DNA of 64,000 nucleotides from Virgibacillus sp. MSP4-1 (GCF_010092505.1 NZ_CP048021.1:62001-126000), one strand, 5' to 3'. Positions 52,195 through 62,812 are shown, counted from the stretch's first letter. The notes: a model not told the origin generated them from the sequence alone. Made by a program: numbers and translations.

Positions 52195-52200
52195 GAAAAG

Positions 52201-52236
52201 CCGTTTCAATGGTGAATCCATTGGAACGGTTTTTTT
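52201..52236 (+). terminator. Rho-independent terminator
   Basis: A 12-bp stem with one G-U pair (CCGTTTCAATGG with CCATTGGAACGG) and a T-run end prkA. Confidence 0.9.
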
Positions 52237-52445
52237 ATTTCAAGAATCAGTTTTTAATAGCGGGAATAAAACCCGGGACATAACCATAAGTATGTACAAA
52301 CATTAAAGGTTCCGGAGTTTACTTAGGTCTAAAGACTTATTTATCTCTTGCATTCCTTTTTTCTCAAGACGAAACAAGCCTATATGTCATTTTAAGGGGC
52401 CTTCTGGAAAAAGTGTTTACAAAATATTAAGGGGGAGAATTTGAA

Positions 52446-53246
52446 ATGAAAAAATTGGCTGTATTTTTAGTGGTAATGCTATCACTCGTAATGATGACAG
52501 CTTGTGGTACAGGTGATTCTTCAAGTAACGGAGATGGTGACTCAGGTAGTGGTTCAAATGGTGATTCAAAAGTTTATCAGGTTGCAACAGATGCCAACTT
52601 CCAGCCATTTGAATATAAGAATCCTGAAACAGGAGAAATGGAAGGGTTTGATATTGAATTACTCAATGCGATTGCAGAGGAAGCTGGATTTGAAGTCAAC
52701 TATAACACCATGGAGTTTGATGGATTATTGGGTTCCATGCGTACTGGCAAGCATGACATTGGGATAGCTGGTATCTCCATTACTGAAGACCGCAAAGAGG
52801 AAATAGATTTCTCGGATAAATATTATGACTCTGGTTTAATTTTGGCTGTTCCTAAGGATTCTGAACTTGAATCCATAGAGGATATTGATGGCCACGCAGT
52901 AGGGGCACGTCAGGGATCCACAAGTGAAGACTATCTTAAAGAGAATACGAATGCAGATGTAAATTCGTTCCCTGAAATTGTTACAGCCTATCAGGATTTA
53001 CAGGCTGGACGTCTGGATGCAGTGCTTTATGATTTACCGAATGTTCAATATTACATCAATCAAAATGCATCCGACGAATTGAAAACAGTAGGAGATGTTC
53101 TGCAGGGACAGCCTTATGGCATCGCTTTTCCAAAAGGATCTGACCTGGTTGAACCTGTTAACGAAGCATTAGCGACGATTAAGGAAAACGGGACCTATGC
53201 AGAAATCTATAAGAAATGGTTTGGTACGGAGCCGCCACAGGAATAA
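52446..53246 (+). CDS. Amino-acid ABC transporter substrate-binding lipoprotein
   Basis: A 266-residue lipoprotein with signal peptide and lipobox MTAC (Cys about residue 20), a Gly/Ser-rich linker and an SBP_bac_3 domain (FQPFEYKNPETGEMEGFDIELLNAIA; GISITEDRKEEIDFS; ARQGSTSEDYL; YDLPNVQYYI). It captures a polar amino acid, most like glutamine or arginine, outside the cell. It leads a three-gene uptake operon; a hairpin follows before the permease. GGGGGAG precedes the ATG. Confidence 0.93.
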   Translation: MKKLAVFLVVMLSLVMMTACGTGDSSSNGDGDSGSGSNGDSKVYQVATDANFQPFEYKNPETGEMEGFDIELLNAIAEEAGFEVNYNTMEFDGLLGSMRTGKHDIGIAGISITEDRKEEIDFSDKYYDSGLILAVPKDSELESIEDIDGHAVGARQGSTSEDYLKENTNADVNSFPEIVTAYQDLQAGRLDAVLYDLPNVQYYINQNASDELKTVGDVLQGQPYGIAFPKGSDLVEPVNEALATIKENGTYAEIYKKWFGTEPPQE

Positions 53247-53281
53247 ACATCTTTGATAAACCATATTGTATAGACCAATCA

Positions 53282-53316
53282 AGCGTAACAAGCACAGCTT
53301 GTTACGCTGTTTTTTA
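53282..53316 (+). terminator. Intra-operon hairpin (attenuator-like)
   Basis: A 12-bp perfect stem (AGCGTAACAAGC with its complement), three-base loop and T-run between the binding protein and permease. It probably lowers permease/ATPase expression compared with the binding protein. Confidence 0.85.
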
Positions 53317-53338
53317 AATTAAGGGGGAGATTTTTAGA

Positions 53339-53989
53339 ATGATAGATGCTATTATGGATACACCGTATATAAAATCCTTACCCTTTCTCTGGGAAGGTTT
53401 GCAATTCACTGTAGCCATTACTCTTATCGGGCTTTTTCTGGGTATGATATTAGGAGCTTTGGCCGGACTGGGGAAGCTATCCAAAATAAAGTTTATTCGA
53501 ACTTTCTGGACGGTTTATATTGAAATAATCCGGGGAACGCCGATTATGGCACAGGCTTTATTTATCTATTTTGGTCTGGCAGAGTTGCAGCTGAATTCCT
53601 TTGCTACAGGTGTTATTGCTATTGCATTAAACGCGGGTGCCTACATTGGGGAAATTGTCCGCGGTGCAGTATATTCCATTGATAGTGGACAGACAGAGGC
53701 TGGGCGTTCTTTAGGGTTAACGGAGAGACAGACGATGCGCTATATTGTCTGGCCACAGGCGTTTAAGCGTATGATTCCTCCATTGGGAAATCAGTTTGTT
53801 ATCAGCCTAAAGGATACATCGGTATTTTCCGTTATCGCTGTTCCTGATTTAATTTATCAGGGTCGGCAGTACTATAACGCTACCTTTGAGCAGTTTGAAA
53901 CGCTTGTCATGGTCTGTATATTTTATCTTATTATAACGATTCCTGCCGCTCTTTATTTACGAAGAATAGAAAGGAAGATGGATGTCTAA
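53339..53989 (+). CDS. Amino-acid ABC transporter permease
   Basis: A 216-residue HisM/GlnP-type permease with five membrane helices. The EIIRGTP motif (about residue 61) and the EAA loop, EAGRSLGLTERQTMRYIVWPQAFKRMIPPLGN, match the family. It pairs with the ATPase encoded next, which starts at the adjacent base after its stop. It has GGGGGAG upstream of the ATG and forms a homodimer in the membrane. Confidence 0.94.
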   Translation: MIDAIMDTPYIKSLPFLWEGLQFTVAITLIGLFLGMILGALAGLGKLSKIKFIRTFWTVYIEIIRGTPIMAQALFIYFGLAELQLNSFATGVIAIALNAGAYIGEIVRGAVYSIDSGQTEAGRSLGLTERQTMRYIVWPQAFKRMIPPLGNQFVISLKDTSVFSVIAVPDLIYQGRQYYNATFEQFETLVMVCIFYLIITIPAALYLRRIERKMDV

Positions 53990-54712
53990 ATGATAACAGT
54001 AAAAGATTTGCATAAAGCGTTCGGTGATTTGGAAGTTTTAAAGGGAATTGATGCCCAGGTTGAAGAGAGTGAAGTGGTCTGTGTGATTGGCCCTTCAGGA
54101 TCCGGGAAAAGTACCTTCTTGCGTTGTCTCAACCTCCTGGAGGATATTACCTCAGGTACAGTAACGATGGATGGAGATGAACTTACTGCAGCTGGTACCG
54201 ATATAAATGCGCTTCGAACAAAAGTGGGGATGGTTTTCCAGCATTTCAATCTGTTTCCGCATAAAACAGTGCTGGAAAATGTGACGCTGGGCCCCATTAA
54301 GGTAAAAGGATTATCTGAAAAAGAGGCAGAAGAAACCGGACGGGTCCTGCTTGAAAAAGTTGGATTATCTGACAAAGCCCATGATTATCCGGACAGTCTT
54401 TCCGGCGGTCAAAAACAGCGTGTAGCCATCGCCCGTGCTCTTGCCATGGAGCCAAAAGTAATGCTTTTTGATGAGCCTACATCTGCTCTTGACCCTGAAC
54501 TGGTAGGGGATGTCCTGCAGGTTATGAAGGATTTGGCAAAGGAAGGTATGACGATGGTCGTCGTTACCCATGAGATGGGCTTTGCCCGTGAGGTTGGAGA
54601 TCGGGTCATCTTTATGGATGAAGGCATCATCCAGGAGGAAGGAAATCCGGAAGATATTTTTGATAACCCGCAAAACCCTCGTACACAGTCTTTCTTGAGT
54701 AAAATTTTATAA
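53990..54712 (+). CDS. Amino-acid ABC transporter ATP-binding protein
   Basis: A 240-residue ATPase of the GlnQ/HisP type. Walker A is [10 protein letters not shown]-loop [12 protein letters not shown], signature [16 protein letters not shown], Walker [15 protein letters not shown] and switch His in [10 protein letters not shown]. It energises uptake through the permease, whose stop codon it adjoins. The full-length match to the family and the operon context leave little doubt about the class; the amino acid specificity is not certain. Confidence 0.95.
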   Translation: MITVKDLHKAFGDLEVLKGIDAQVEESEVVCVIGPSGSGKSTFLRCLNLLEDITSGTVTMDGDELTAAGTDINALRTKVGMVFQHFNLFPHKTVLENVTLGPIKVKGLSEKEAEETGRVLLEKVGLSDKAHDYPDSLSGGQKQRVAIARALAMEPKVMLFDEPTSALDPELVGDVLQVMKDLAKEGMTMVVVTHEMGFAREVGDRVIFMDEGIIQEEGNPEDIFDNPQNPRTQSFLSKIL

Positions 54713-54746
54713 TCACAAATAAATAGGGGTTTTATATAATAGCGTA

Positions 54747-54793
54747 AGCGGAGTGTATTCGATAATAAAAGAGTACATTTCGCTTTTTCTTTA
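54747..54793 (+). terminator. Rho-independent terminator
   Basis: AGCGGAGTGTA and TACATTTCGCT form an 11-bp stem with G-U pairs, followed by TTTTTC. Confidence 0.7.
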
Positions 54794-54814
54794 TTAATAT
54801 ATGTATGTTTGTTA

Positions 54815-54834
54815 ATATGAACATATAATCATAT
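54815..54834. promoter_or_regulatory. CzrA-type operator
   Basis: ATATGA, eight bases, TCATAT forms a perfect dyad like ArsR/CzrA sites. It overlaps a TATAAT hexamer and sits 17 bases before the czcD start; the operon encodes an ArsR regulator. Binding is inferred. Confidence 0.6.
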
Positions 54835-54851
54835 ATAGAGAGGTGAAAATA

Positions 54852-55760
54852 ATGGGGCACAATCATGATCACGGACATGATCATCACCATAATGCAAATA
54901 AAAAAGCTTTACTGATCAGTTTTTGTCTGATTGCCGCCTTTATGATTGTAGAACTTATTGGTGGCTTTCTTACAAATAGCTTAGCGCTTATTTCTGATGC
55001 CGGGCATATGTTAAGCGATGCTGCATCCCTTGGACTGAGTCTTGTCGCTTTTAAGATAGGAGAAAAAGCTGCGAATACCAGCAAAACATACGGATATAAA
55101 CGTTTTGAAATTTTAGCCGCTTTTATTAATGGTATTACCTTGCTGGCTATTTCCTTATATATATTCTGGGAAGCGTACCACCGCTTTTTGGCCCCCCCTA
55201 ATGTAGGATCGGGAATGCTGATTATTGCCTTTATTGGTCTTGTTGTCAATATCGCAGTTGCCTGGATTCTTATGAAGGGAGACACAGAAGAGAATCTGAA
55301 TTTACGCAGTGCCTTTTTACACGTTTTGGGTGATTTGCTTGGTTCAGTTGGGGCCATTGTTGCCGGTCTACTGATTATGTTCTTTAACTGGAATATAGCA
55401 GACCCTATAGCAAGTGTTATTGTTGCATTACTGGTCCTGATCAGCGGCTGGAGAGTGACCAGAGATTCCGTTCATGTGTTGATGGAAGGAAAGCCATCCC
55501 ATATTGAAATGGATGTTGTTGAGGAAACACTGTGTAATATATCAGGCGTTAAAGAAGTACATGATTTGCACGTATGGGCCATCACTTCAGATTTTCCAAC
55601 TTTAACCTGTCATTTAATAGTTAAGGATGATGTGAATCGCGATTCGATTTTAGAAAAGGCATCAAATCTCCTGCATGATAAATTTGAACTGCATCATACG
55701 ACGATACAGATAGAAGGAGCCGATGCCAAATTCCATAAAAAAGAAGATAATTGTAATTAA
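54852..55760 (+). CDS. czcD: Cation diffusion facilitator (CzcD-like)
   Basis: A 302-residue efflux protein with a His-rich cytoplasmic N-terminus ([14 protein letters not shown]), six membrane helices, and the zinc site ([10 protein letters not shown] in helix two, HVLGD in helix five). A C-terminal ferredoxin-like domain ([23 protein letters not shown]) follows. It exports zinc, cobalt or cadmium against protons or potassium. ATG 54852 has GAGGTG six bases upstream. The ArsR regulator gene follows in the same operon. Confidence 0.93.
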   Translation: MGHNHDHGHDHHHNANKKALLISFCLIAAFMIVELIGGFLTNSLALISDAGHMLSDAASLGLSLVAFKIGEKAANTSKTYGYKRFEILAAFINGITLLAISLYIFWEAYHRFLAPPNVGSGMLIIAFIGLVVNIAVAWILMKGDTEENLNLRSAFLHVLGDLLGSVGAIVAGLLIMFFNWNIADPIASVIVALLVLISGWRVTRDSVHVLMEGKPSHIEMDVVEETLCNISGVKEVHDLHVWAITSDFPTLTCHLIVKDDVNRDSILEKASNLLHDKFELHHTTIQIEGADAKFHKKEDNCN

Positions 55761-55773
55761 AGAGGCGATAAAT

Positions 55774-56091
55774 ATGGAAAAAAACAAAAATGAGGGTTAT
55801 AAAGAGCTGGATGAGGATACACTTTTTATTGTTTCTCAAACATTTAAAGCATTATCCGATCCAACAAGACTGCGGATTTTATACTTGTTATTTCAAAAGG
55901 AATATTCCGTTAATCAGATTGCAGATACGCTCAAGCTTAAGCAATCCAATGTTTCACATCAGCTTCGGTATTTAAAAGGCCTGCGATTAGTAAAGTTTCG
56001 CAGAGAGGGAACAACCATTTATTATTCCCATGATGACGAGCATGTGATGAAGATGCTCGACCAGACAATCCATCATGCTTTACACCAATAA
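55774..56091 (+). CDS. czrA: ArsR-family metal-sensing repressor (CzrA-like)
   Basis: A 105-residue winged-helix protein of the ArsR/SmtB family. [13 protein letters not shown] and [26 protein letters not shown] form the DNA-binding part; the C-terminal helix ([18 protein letters not shown]) holds Asp and His residues positioned for an alpha-5 zinc or cobalt site, as in CzrA. It lies 13 bases after the efflux gene. It would release the operator at 54815 when metal is bound. Confidence 0.9.
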   Translation: MEKNKNEGYKELDEDTLFIVSQTFKALSDPTRLRILYLLFQKEYSVNQIADTLKLKQSNVSHQLRYLKGLRLVKFRREGTTIYYSHDDEHVMKMLDQTIHHALHQ

Positions 56092-56264
56092 ATGATGTCT
56101 TACACGTAAAAATGCTCACTCATTCCATAAACTTTCGAAAAACTTGAAATTTCTTTACTCACAGACTTTTCTGTACAGGATTTTTTTTATATACTAAATG
56201 AGTATGGTACATGATTAGGACCTTGCACCTGGCTCAGCAAATTCATGTAATATAAATGAATGAG

Positions 56265-56318
56265 TTGAGTCAGAAGCGGTGTAATCCTATAATAAAAAGA
56301 GTAATGTATACGTTTACG
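56265..56318 (+). promoter_or_regulatory. odhAB promoter with a possible cre
   Basis: TTGAGT (56265-56270), a 17-base spacer and TATAAT (56288-56293) form a good sigma-A promoter. TGTATACGTTTACG at 56305-56318, near the start point, is an imperfect cre-like site (two deviations). Confidence 0.6.
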
Positions 56319-56342
56319 AAATTCTAATGGGGGTAGTGAAAA

Positions 56343-59192
56343 GTGTCAAACAAAGGGTCAGAAAGTATTTGGGATCAGTTTCACGGCCCAAACATGGGTT
56401 ACGTTGAAGAGCAATATGAACAATTTTTGGAAGACCCTGATTTGGTAGATCCGTCATTAAAGGATATCTTTCGTGAATATGGAGCACCTGAATGGATATC
56501 CCCTGGCGGAACCACACAACCAGGAGAAGCACAGGAATTATCAGATGGTGACGTACAAAAAATCTCTGCGACTATGAAGCTAGTAGAGGCCATTCGTCGC
56601 CATGGACATTTAGAAGCGAATATTTATCCAGTAGGCAGGAAAAAAGATCGCTATTCTCCACTTGTTGATCCAAAAAATTATGGTTTGTCGGATGAAGATT
56701 TACGTTCCATTCCGGCAAGATGGGTATGGAAAAATGCACCATCCAATGTAAACAATGCTTTGGATGTTGTTAAGACGTTAAAATCGCGGTATGCTGGCAA
56801 AATTTCTTTTGAATTTTATCATGTACATGATGATCAGGAACGAGAGTGGCTTCAGCAAAATGTTGAAACCGGCAATTTCAATGTTACTCTTAATCCTGAA
56901 GAAAAAAAGGAATTGCTGCAAAATATAGCTGAAGTAGAAGGGTTTGAGCAATTTCTTGGAAAAACATTTGTAGGGCAAAAGCGCTTTTCTATAGAAGGTT
57001 TGGACGTTATGGTTCCAATGCTGAACCGTCTCGTTCATGAAGCAAACAATGATTCCGTTGAGCATGTACTTATGGGAATGGCCCACCGCGGTCGTTTAAA
57101 TGTGTTAGCCCATGTTCTTGGGAAACCATACGATTTAATTTTTTCCGAATTCCATTCCTCACCTGATAAAGAACTGATTCCATCTGAAGGTTCAACAGGG
57201 ATCAACTATGGATGGACAGGTGATGTGAAATACCATTTTGGTGCTGATCGTGATATTAAAGGGAAGAATGAAAAAAGCACACATGTAACGCTTGCGCATA
57301 ATCCATCTCATTTGGAATTTGTAAACCCTATTGTGGAAGGGTATACACGTGCAGCACAGGACGACCGCACACATAGTGGCTATGCTGAGCCTGATCTGAA
57401 TAAGGCATTTACCATTTCCATACATGGAGATGCAGCCTTTATCGGTGAAGGTGTGGTTGCTGAAACATTAAATCTTTCCCGTTTAAGGGGCTATCACACA
57501 GGTGGAACGATTCATATTATTGCTAATAATCTCGTCGGCTTTACGACCAATAATACTGATGGACGTTCCACAACTTATGCAAGTGATTTGGCAAAAGGAT
57601 TTGAAATCCCGGTCGTTCATGTCAATGCAGACGATCCAGAAGCTTGTTTAACAGCTGTTAATCTCGTCTACGAATATCGTAAAAAGTTTCATAAAGATAT
57701 TTTAATTGACTTAGTTGGCTATCGTCGCTATGGACATAACGAAATGGATGAACCAAGATCCACCCAGCCGTATTTATATCAGAATATTGATGAGCATGAA
57801 TCAGCACTTCACGTTTATGCCCAAAGTCTGGTTGAAGAAGGTGTAATTTCAGAAGATGAGTTTAAGCAACTGAAGAAAGATGTTTCCAAAAAGTTTAAGT
57901 CCATTTATGAAAGTATGAAAGAGGACGAACAGGATGAGCCTGAAGAGGCCGCGGTACCTGAGGCTCTCACCAATGGACTCGAAGAAATTGAAACAGCTGT
58001 CCCTTTGGAAACATTAGAAGAACTTAATGAGAACTTGCTTAAACGTCCGGAAGGATTTAACGTCTTTAAAAAGTTAGAGCGAATTCTTAAGAAGCGCGCA
58101 AAAGGATTTGAGGAAGGGAAAATTGACTGGTCATTAGGGGAAGCATTGGCCTTTGCCACGATTTTAAAAGACGGAACCCCGATTCGTATTACTGGTCAGG
58201 ATACTGAACGAGGAACATTTGCTCATCGTCACGCGGTTCTGCATGATGTTGAAACAGAGGAAACGTACAGTCCATTTCATGATTTAGCAGGTGTTCATGC
58301 ATCTTTTGATGTTTATAACAGCCCTCTGTCCGAAATAGGTGTGCTTGGGTTTGAGTACGGATACAGTGTTCAGTCCCCGGAAACGTTAGTGTTCTGGGAA
58401 GCACAGTTTGGCGATTTTGCCAATACCGGTCAGGTGATTCTTGATCAATTTATTGCTGCCGGACGTGCAAAATGGGGACAAAAATCAAATATGGTGCTGC
58501 TCCTTCCGCATGGGTATGAAGGACAGGGACCAGAGCATTCCAGTGCACGCTTGGAACGATTCTTACAGTTATCTGCTGAAAATAACTTTACGGTTGCGAA
58601 TGTAACGTCATCAGCACAATTTTTCCACTTGCTGCGGAGGCAGGCTGCCATTGGAGGAAAAGATTCGGCACGTCCATTAGTTGTCATGACACCTAAGAGT
58701 CTTTTAAGAAATCCAAGAGTTGCTGCAGCACCAAGTGAGTTTACAGAAGGGAAGTTCAACCCGGTTGTTGAACAGAAAAACCTTGGCACGAAGAAGACAA
58801 AAGTAAAGCGTGTCGTGCTGGGCAGTGGCAAAATTATGGTCGACCTGGATGAAGCTCTTGATGAAAGAAGAGGGGAAGATTTCGATTGGCTTCATGTATT
58901 ACGTGTTGAACAAATCTATCCATTCCCTGCAGAACAGATCAAGGGAATTTTAGCCCGTTATAAAAATGCAGAGGAAATTGTATGGGTTCAGGAAGAGCCT
59001 AGAAATGCCGGCAGCTGGGACTTCGTTAAGGAGGAGCTGCAGAAATTGGTGAAGGACAGTCAGACAGTGAAATATATTGGCCGTCCTAGACGTTCAGCGC
59101 CTTCCGTAGGTGAACCTAATATTCATAAAGCAGAACAGAGTAAGATTATAAACCAGACGCTAAAGCTTTCTAAAGGAGGAGATTCCCAGTGA
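56343..59192 (+). CDS. odhA: 2-oxoglutarate dehydrogenase E1 component
   Basis: A 949-residue thiamine-diphosphate enzyme. An N-terminal E2-docking segment ([19 protein letters not shown]) leads into the catalytic core: [30 protein letters not shown], the TPP motif [27 protein letters not shown], and the transketolase-like C-terminal half. It decarboxylates 2-oxoglutarate and passes the succinyl group to E2. The start is GTG behind GGGGGTAG. It overlaps odhB by four bases. The length matches Bacillus OdhA (about 940). Confidence 0.97.
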   Translation: MSNKGSESIWDQFHGPNMGYVEEQYEQFLEDPDLVDPSLKDIFREYGAPEWISPGGTTQPGEAQELSDGDVQKISATMKLVEAIRRHGHLEANIYPVGRKKDRYSPLVDPKNYGLSDEDLRSIPARWVWKNAPSNVNNALDVVKTLKSRYAGKISFEFYHVHDDQEREWLQQNVETGNFNVTLNPEEKKELLQNIAEVEGFEQFLGKTFVGQKRFSIEGLDVMVPMLNRLVHEANNDSVEHVLMGMAHRGRLNVLAHVLGKPYDLIFSEFHSSPDKELIPSEGSTGINYGWTGDVKYHFGADRDIKGKNEKSTHVTLAHNPSHLEFVNPIVEGYTRAAQDDRTHSGYAEPDLNKAFTISIHGDAAFIGEGVVAETLNLSRLRGYHTGGTIHIIANNLVGFTTNNTDGRSTTYASDLAKGFEIPVVHVNADDPEACLTAVNLVYEYRKKFHKDILIDLVGYRRYGHNEMDEPRSTQPYLYQNIDEHESALHVYAQSLVEEGVISEDEFKQLKKDVSKKFKSIYESMKEDEQDEPEEAAVPEALTNGLEEIETAVPLETLEELNENLLKRPEGFNVFKKLERILKKRAKGFEEGKIDWSLGEALAFATILKDGTPIRITGQDTERGTFAHRHAVLHDVETEETYSPFHDLAGVHASFDVYNSPLSEIGVLGFEYGYSVQSPETLVFWEAQFGDFANTGQVILDQFIAAGRAKWGQKSNMVLLLPHGYEGQGPEHSSARLERFLQLSAENNFTVANVTSSAQFFHLLRRQAAIGGKDSARPLVVMTPKSLLRNPRVAAAPSEFTEGKFNPVVEQKNLGTKKTKVKRVVLGSGKIMVDLDEALDERRGEDFDWLHVLRVEQIYPFPAEQIKGILARYKNAEEIVWVQEEPRNAGSWDFVKEELQKLVKDSQTVKYIGRPRRSAPSVGEPNIHKAEQSKIINQTLKLSKGGDSQ

Positions 59193-60481
59193 AAGAGATA
59201 ACAATTCCTGAACTAGCTGAATCCATCACAGAAGGTACGATTTCAGAGTGGCTTGTAAAAGAAGGGGATAAAGTCGAAAAAGGTGATCCAGTTGTAGAAC
59301 TGGAAACAGATAAAGTAAATGTTGAAGTGAACACCGAATTTGAGGGTGTTTTAACAGAAATCGTTGCCGGTGAGGGAGAAGATGTTGAAATCGGCGATGT
59401 GATTGCCAAAGTAGACGAAAATGGAACAGCAGGTGGTGGAGCGTCAGCTGGGGAAACGAAGCCGGAAGAAAAAGAAAAAGAAACAGAAGCACCTGCAGAA
59501 GAGAAAAAGGCAGAGTCAGAACCAGCCCCTGCTGCTAAAGAAGAGCCGGCTGCAGCCAGTGATGAACAAGACCCTAACACGGCGCCTGTGGCTTCACCAG
59601 CAACAAGAAAACGTGCCCGTGAGCTAGGTATTGATTTAAATGAGCTCTATCCTAAAGATCCATTAGGCCGTGTACGTGTAGAGGACGTAGAACAGGCTGC
59701 AAGAGAAAAAGTGGAGAGCAGTAAAAAAGCAAAGGATTCCGGTAAGTCTAACAAAGACGCGGAGAAAACAGAATTTGATAAACCTGTTGAGCGTGTCCGG
59801 ATGTCCCGTCGTCGTCAAACCATTGCCAAGCGTCTTGTAGATGTTCAGCATACGTCTGCTATGCTCACAACCTTTAATGAAGTTGATATGACCGCTGTAA
59901 TGAACCTTCGTAAAGAACGCAAGGAAGCATTTCAGGAAAAGCATGGTGTGAAGCTTGGATTCATGTCCTTCTTTACTAAAGCAGTTGTTGGTGCACTTAA
60001 AGAATTCCCGCTCCTGAATGCAGAAATTCAAGGGGACGAAATTGTTAAGAAGAATTTTTATGATATTGGTATGGCCGTATCTACAGAAGATGGTCTGGTG
60101 GTACCGGTTGTAAGGGATGCCGATCGTCTGGACTTTGCCGGTATTGAGAATAAAGTCGGTGAGTTGGCGAAAAAAGCCCGGGATAAAAAGCTTGCCGTAG
60201 ATGACATGCAAGGTGGAACCTTTACGATTACAAATGGAGGTACATTTGGATCCTTACTATCCACGCCAATCCTGAACTCACCACAGGTTGGTATTCTCGG
60301 TATGCATAAAATTCAAAAACGTCCAATGGTTATGCCGGACGACAGCATCGAGGTTCGCCCTATGATGTATCTTGCCCTATCCTACGATCACCGTATTGTA
60401 GATGGTCGTGAAGCCGTCCAATTCCTTGTAAGAATAAAAGAGATGCTGGAAGATCCGTATAGTCTCTTGCTGGAAGGATAA
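59189..60481 (+). CDS. odhB: Dihydrolipoyl succinyltransferase (E2)
   Basis: A 430-residue E2 subunit. The lipoyl domain (residues 1-76) has Lys in ETDKVNVEV; an Ala/Glu-rich linker is followed by the peripheral subunit-binding domain ([20 protein letters not shown]) and the catalytic domain with [11 protein letters not shown]. It transfers succinyl to CoA. GTG 59189 overlaps the end of odhA; AAAGGAGGAG precedes it. It lacks a downstream lpd, as in Bacillus. A terminator follows. Confidence 0.97.
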   Translation: MKEITIPELAESITEGTISEWLVKEGDKVEKGDPVVELETDKVNVEVNTEFEGVLTEIVAGEGEDVEIGDVIAKVDENGTAGGGASAGETKPEEKEKETEAPAEEKKAESEPAPAAKEEPAAASDEQDPNTAPVASPATRKRARELGIDLNELYPKDPLGRVRVEDVEQAAREKVESSKKAKDSGKSNKDAEKTEFDKPVERVRMSRRRQTIAKRLVDVQHTSAMLTTFNEVDMTAVMNLRKERKEAFQEKHGVKLGFMSFFTKAVVGALKEFPLLNAEIQGDEIVKKNFYDIGMAVSTEDGLVVPVVRDADRLDFAGIENKVGELAKKARDKKLAVDDMQGGTFTITNGGTFGSLLSTPILNSPQVGILGMHKIQKRPMVMPDDSIEVRPMMYLALSYDHRIVDGREAVQFLVRIKEMLEDPYSLLLEG

Positions 60482-60497
60482 TAGAATAGGATTTTTT

Positions 60498-60533
60498 AAA
60501 AGACATCCAATCTAGAATTGGGTGTCTTTTGAA
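60498..60533 (+). terminator. Rho-independent terminator
   Basis: A 14-bp stem with one G-U pair (60498-60511 with 60517-60530) ends odhAB. Confidence 0.85.
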
Positions 60534-60539
60534 TTTAGA

Positions 60540-60800
60540 TGGAGAGGATGAAGGCTAAAATTATAGGAGGAAACTTTAGATGTGGTCTTCATAAGTGTGA
60601 TGAAGGCCAACTCAGAACGTATTTTTTTGAATATGTCCCTCAATCCATTGATGAAGGCCAAAACGCAATAGCCCAGTCGTGGAAATGTCCTTCATCTGAT
60701 CCATGAAGGACAAATCAATCTCATAAAGCAGAAGAATAGTCCATCATCCCCATGTAATCAACGAATGTAAAGACAATGGCCCTCATCAACCACACTATAT
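60540..60800. repeat. Array of alternating ATGAAGGxCA motifs
   Basis: In this gene-free stretch, copies of ATGAAGGCCAA or ATGAAGGACAA (60549, 60599, 60650, 60702) alternate with inverted forms such as GTCCTTCAT, GTCCCTC and GGCCCTCAT (60581, 60633, 60686, 60739, 60779). The inverted pairs could form hairpins. The role is unknown. Confidence 0.6.
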
Positions 60801-60881
60801 TTTCGAAAAATTCAATTTTTAGTGAAGAGAAGTCCAATTCCTGCATAAGATAACATTAATAAATCTTATGGGGGGAAATTC

Positions 60882-62045
60882 ATGAGTGATGATAAGAGAA
60901 GCTTTGTGATATCAGAAGAAGATTGGTCTCTCCATAAAAAGGGATATGATGATCAGCAAAGGCACCAGGAAAAAGTCAGAGAAGCCATAAAAAACCGGTT
61001 GCCGGATCTCGTGACGGAAGAAAGTGTGATTATGTCTAAAGGTAAAGATGTCGTGAAGATCCCTGTACGTTCTTTAAATGAATATAAAATCAGGTATAAC
61101 TTTGATAAAAATAAACATGCCGGCCAAGGGCAGGGAGACAGCAAAGTAGGAGATGTTGTAGCTAAGGACGGAAAGCCTGAGCAAGGGCAGGCAGGTAATG
61201 GTCAACAGCCAGGGGATCAGCCCGGTGAAGATTATTATGAAACCGAAGTATCCTTTGAAGAACTGGAAGAGGCTTTCTTTCAGCATCTGGAGCTGCCTAA
61301 TCTGGAAGAAAAAGAGAAAGATGACATTGTAACCACAGATACGGAATTTAGAGATCTTCGTAAAACAGGTCTCACCGGAAATATTGATAAGAAGAGAAGT
61401 CTAAAAGAGGCGCTGAAGCGAAATGCCCAGGAAGGAGAGGCATCCTTTTCACCCATTTACCCTGATGATCTTCGCTTTAAAACCTGGGAGGATATCGAAA
61501 AGCCAGACTCAAAAGCTGTTATCATAGCCCTGATGGATACTTCAGGCAGCATGGGGATGTGGGAGAAATATATGGCGAGGAGTTTTTTCTTCTGGACGAC
61601 ACGTTTTCTTCGCAGAAATTATGATACAGTTGATATTGAATTTATTGCCCATCATACAGAAGCTAAAGTAGTTTCAGAGGATGAGTTTTTTTCAAAAGGA
61701 GAAAGTGGGGGAACCATTTGTTCTTCAGCCTATCGCAAAGCTTTGGAGGTTATAGAAGATCGATATAGCCCATCACGTTATAATATTTATCCTATTCATT
61801 TTTCTGATGGAGATAACTTAACTTCTGATAATCGAAACTGTGTGAGCCTTGTTGAAGAGTTGATGGAGAAGTCCAGCATGTTCTGTTATGGAGAAGTGAA
61901 TCAGTATAACCGGCATTCTACATTGATGTCTGCTTATCACAAATTTGAAGATCCGAAGTTTAAACACTATGTTTTGAAGAGAAGGGCAGATGTGTTCCAT
62001 GCCATGAAGGAGTTTTTCAGAAAAGAAGTAACAGAAGCGGGCTAG
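60882..62045 (+). CDS. yhbH: YhbH / DUF444 sporulation-stress protein
   Basis: A 387-residue DUF444 protein. An N-terminal helical part ([25 protein letters not shown]) and a Gly/Gln-rich acidic linker are followed by a von Willebrand A-like domain with MIDAS-type DTSGSMG (about residue 213). In Bacillus and E. coli (YeaH) it works with PrkA/YeaG and SpoVR. The prkA gene of the same window is 8.7 kb upstream, so an ancestral pair has been separated. GGGGGG precedes the ATG. It may be expressed in sporulation, as in B. subtilis. Confidence 0.93.
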   Translation: MSDDKRSFVISEEDWSLHKKGYDDQQRHQEKVREAIKNRLPDLVTEESVIMSKGKDVVKIPVRSLNEYKIRYNFDKNKHAGQGQGDSKVGDVVAKDGKPEQGQAGNGQQPGDQPGEDYYETEVSFEELEEAFFQHLELPNLEEKEKDDIVTTDTEFRDLRKTGLTGNIDKKRSLKEALKRNAQEGEASFSPIYPDDLRFKTWEDIEKPDSKAVIIALMDTSGSMGMWEKYMARSFFFWTTRFLRRNYDTVDIEFIAHHTEAKVVSEDEFFSKGESGGTICSSAYRKALEVIEDRYSPSRYNIYPIHFSDGDNLTSDNRNCVSLVEELMEKSSMFCYGEVNQYNRHSTLMSAYHKFEDPKFKHYVLKRRADVFHAMKEFFRKEVTEAG

Positions 62046-62178
62046 GGGATGGGAGGCTTTCCCGTCCTCTTTTCTGTATAAAAATACTTATTTTCTTCGT
62101 TATAGAAGGCGATTTAGAAGAAGGCTGCATGAATGATATGTTAAAATAACAGTAAATGAACGGGAAAGGAGTCTGACT

Positions 62179-62619
62179 GTGAAAAAGGGACTAATGGTAA
62201 CCCTCATTTTCTTTATGACTACTCTGCTGACAGGGTGTAATTTGTTTGATGAAGTGAATGACTCCCTCGATTATGCGAATGAAGCAACAGAATATATTCA
62301 TACACTAAGTGACTTTAATTCGGACTTGCCACAACTTATGGAAGAGGCAGCAAATAATCCTGAAGTTGAGAAGCAGCTGAATGAACGCTTGAATAATATA
62401 GAAGAGCAGATTAATGAATTTACACAGCTTGATCCACCAGCTGTCGCTGAAGATCTTCATCAACAATTCGTTAAGCATAGTGAAAACTTAAATCAAACCA
62501 TTCAGAAGGTCACCGAACAAGGGGATGTTGCGATTGAACAGCTGGAAAATTCCCAGATTGTGGATACCGTTCGTGATATCACGGGTTTATTAAACCAACT
62601 TGAAAACTTAGGCTTATAA
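62179..62619 (+). CDS. Small helical lipoprotein (DUF6376-like)
   Basis: A 146-residue lipoprotein. A signal peptide with lipobox LTGC (Cys about residue 20) is followed by mostly helical sequence, SLDYANEATEYIHTLSDFNSDLP and three further amphipathic helices. It resembles the DUF6376 family of Bacillus lipoproteins of unknown function. GTG 62179 has AAAGGAG upstream. No partner gene is adjacent; the transcript runs into the antitoxin promoter region. Confidence 0.78.
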   Translation: MKKGLMVTLIFFMTTLLTGCNLFDEVNDSLDYANEATEYIHTLSDFNSDLPQLMEEAANNPEVEKQLNERLNNIEEQINEFTQLDPPAVAEDLHQQFVKHSENLNQTIQKVTEQGDVAIEQLENSQIVDTVRDITGLLNQLENLGL

Positions 62620-62632
62620 AAGTTTCCGTAGC

Positions 62633-62661
62633 TTTTCAGTATAAGAAAACTCATGTATAAT
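62633..62661 (+). promoter_or_regulatory. Promoter for putative antitoxin RNA
   Basis: TTTTCA, a 17-base spacer and TATAAT (62656-62661), oriented toward the antisense strand of the toxin mRNA. Confidence 0.55.
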
Positions 62662-62683
62662 ACATTTAGACTTACGCATATAT

Positions 62684-62716
62684 TATAAAAAGGCCGTTGG
62701 TGATTCACCAACGGCC
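62684..62716 (-). terminator. Terminator of the toxin mRNA
   Basis: GGCCGTTGGTGA pairs perfectly with TCACCAACGGCC; on the minus strand a TTTTTATA run follows. Confidence 0.8.
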
Positions 62717-62764
62717 GTACAATAGCCCAATTGGGGGCGACTCACACGTTAGAGCGTCAAAGTG

Positions 62765-62812
62765 GTAACTACCCTAACTTGCTTGCCAGGCTTACAGGGT
62801 GGTTACTTTTTT
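62765..62812 (+). terminator. Terminator of the antisense RNA
   Basis: GTAACTACCCT pairs with AGGGTGGTTAC (one G-U), 20-base loop, then TTTTTT. Its right arm overlaps the toxin stop codon. Confidence 0.75.

Larger units (their letters stand above)
62668..62812 (+). ncRNA. Putative antitoxin antisense RNA
   Basis: A plus-strand RNA of about 145 bases is predicted from the promoter at 62633-62661 to the hairpin and T-run at 62765-62812. It would be complementary to the 3' part of the toxin mRNA including its last codon. The arrangement is like txpA/RatA. Confidence 0.55.

Noticed and set aside
52262-52300. Possible remnant of the 34.3-kb element (GGGACATAACCATAAG)
   Set aside because: Only about a dozen bases match its left end and no other part of the element follows, so chance cannot be excluded.
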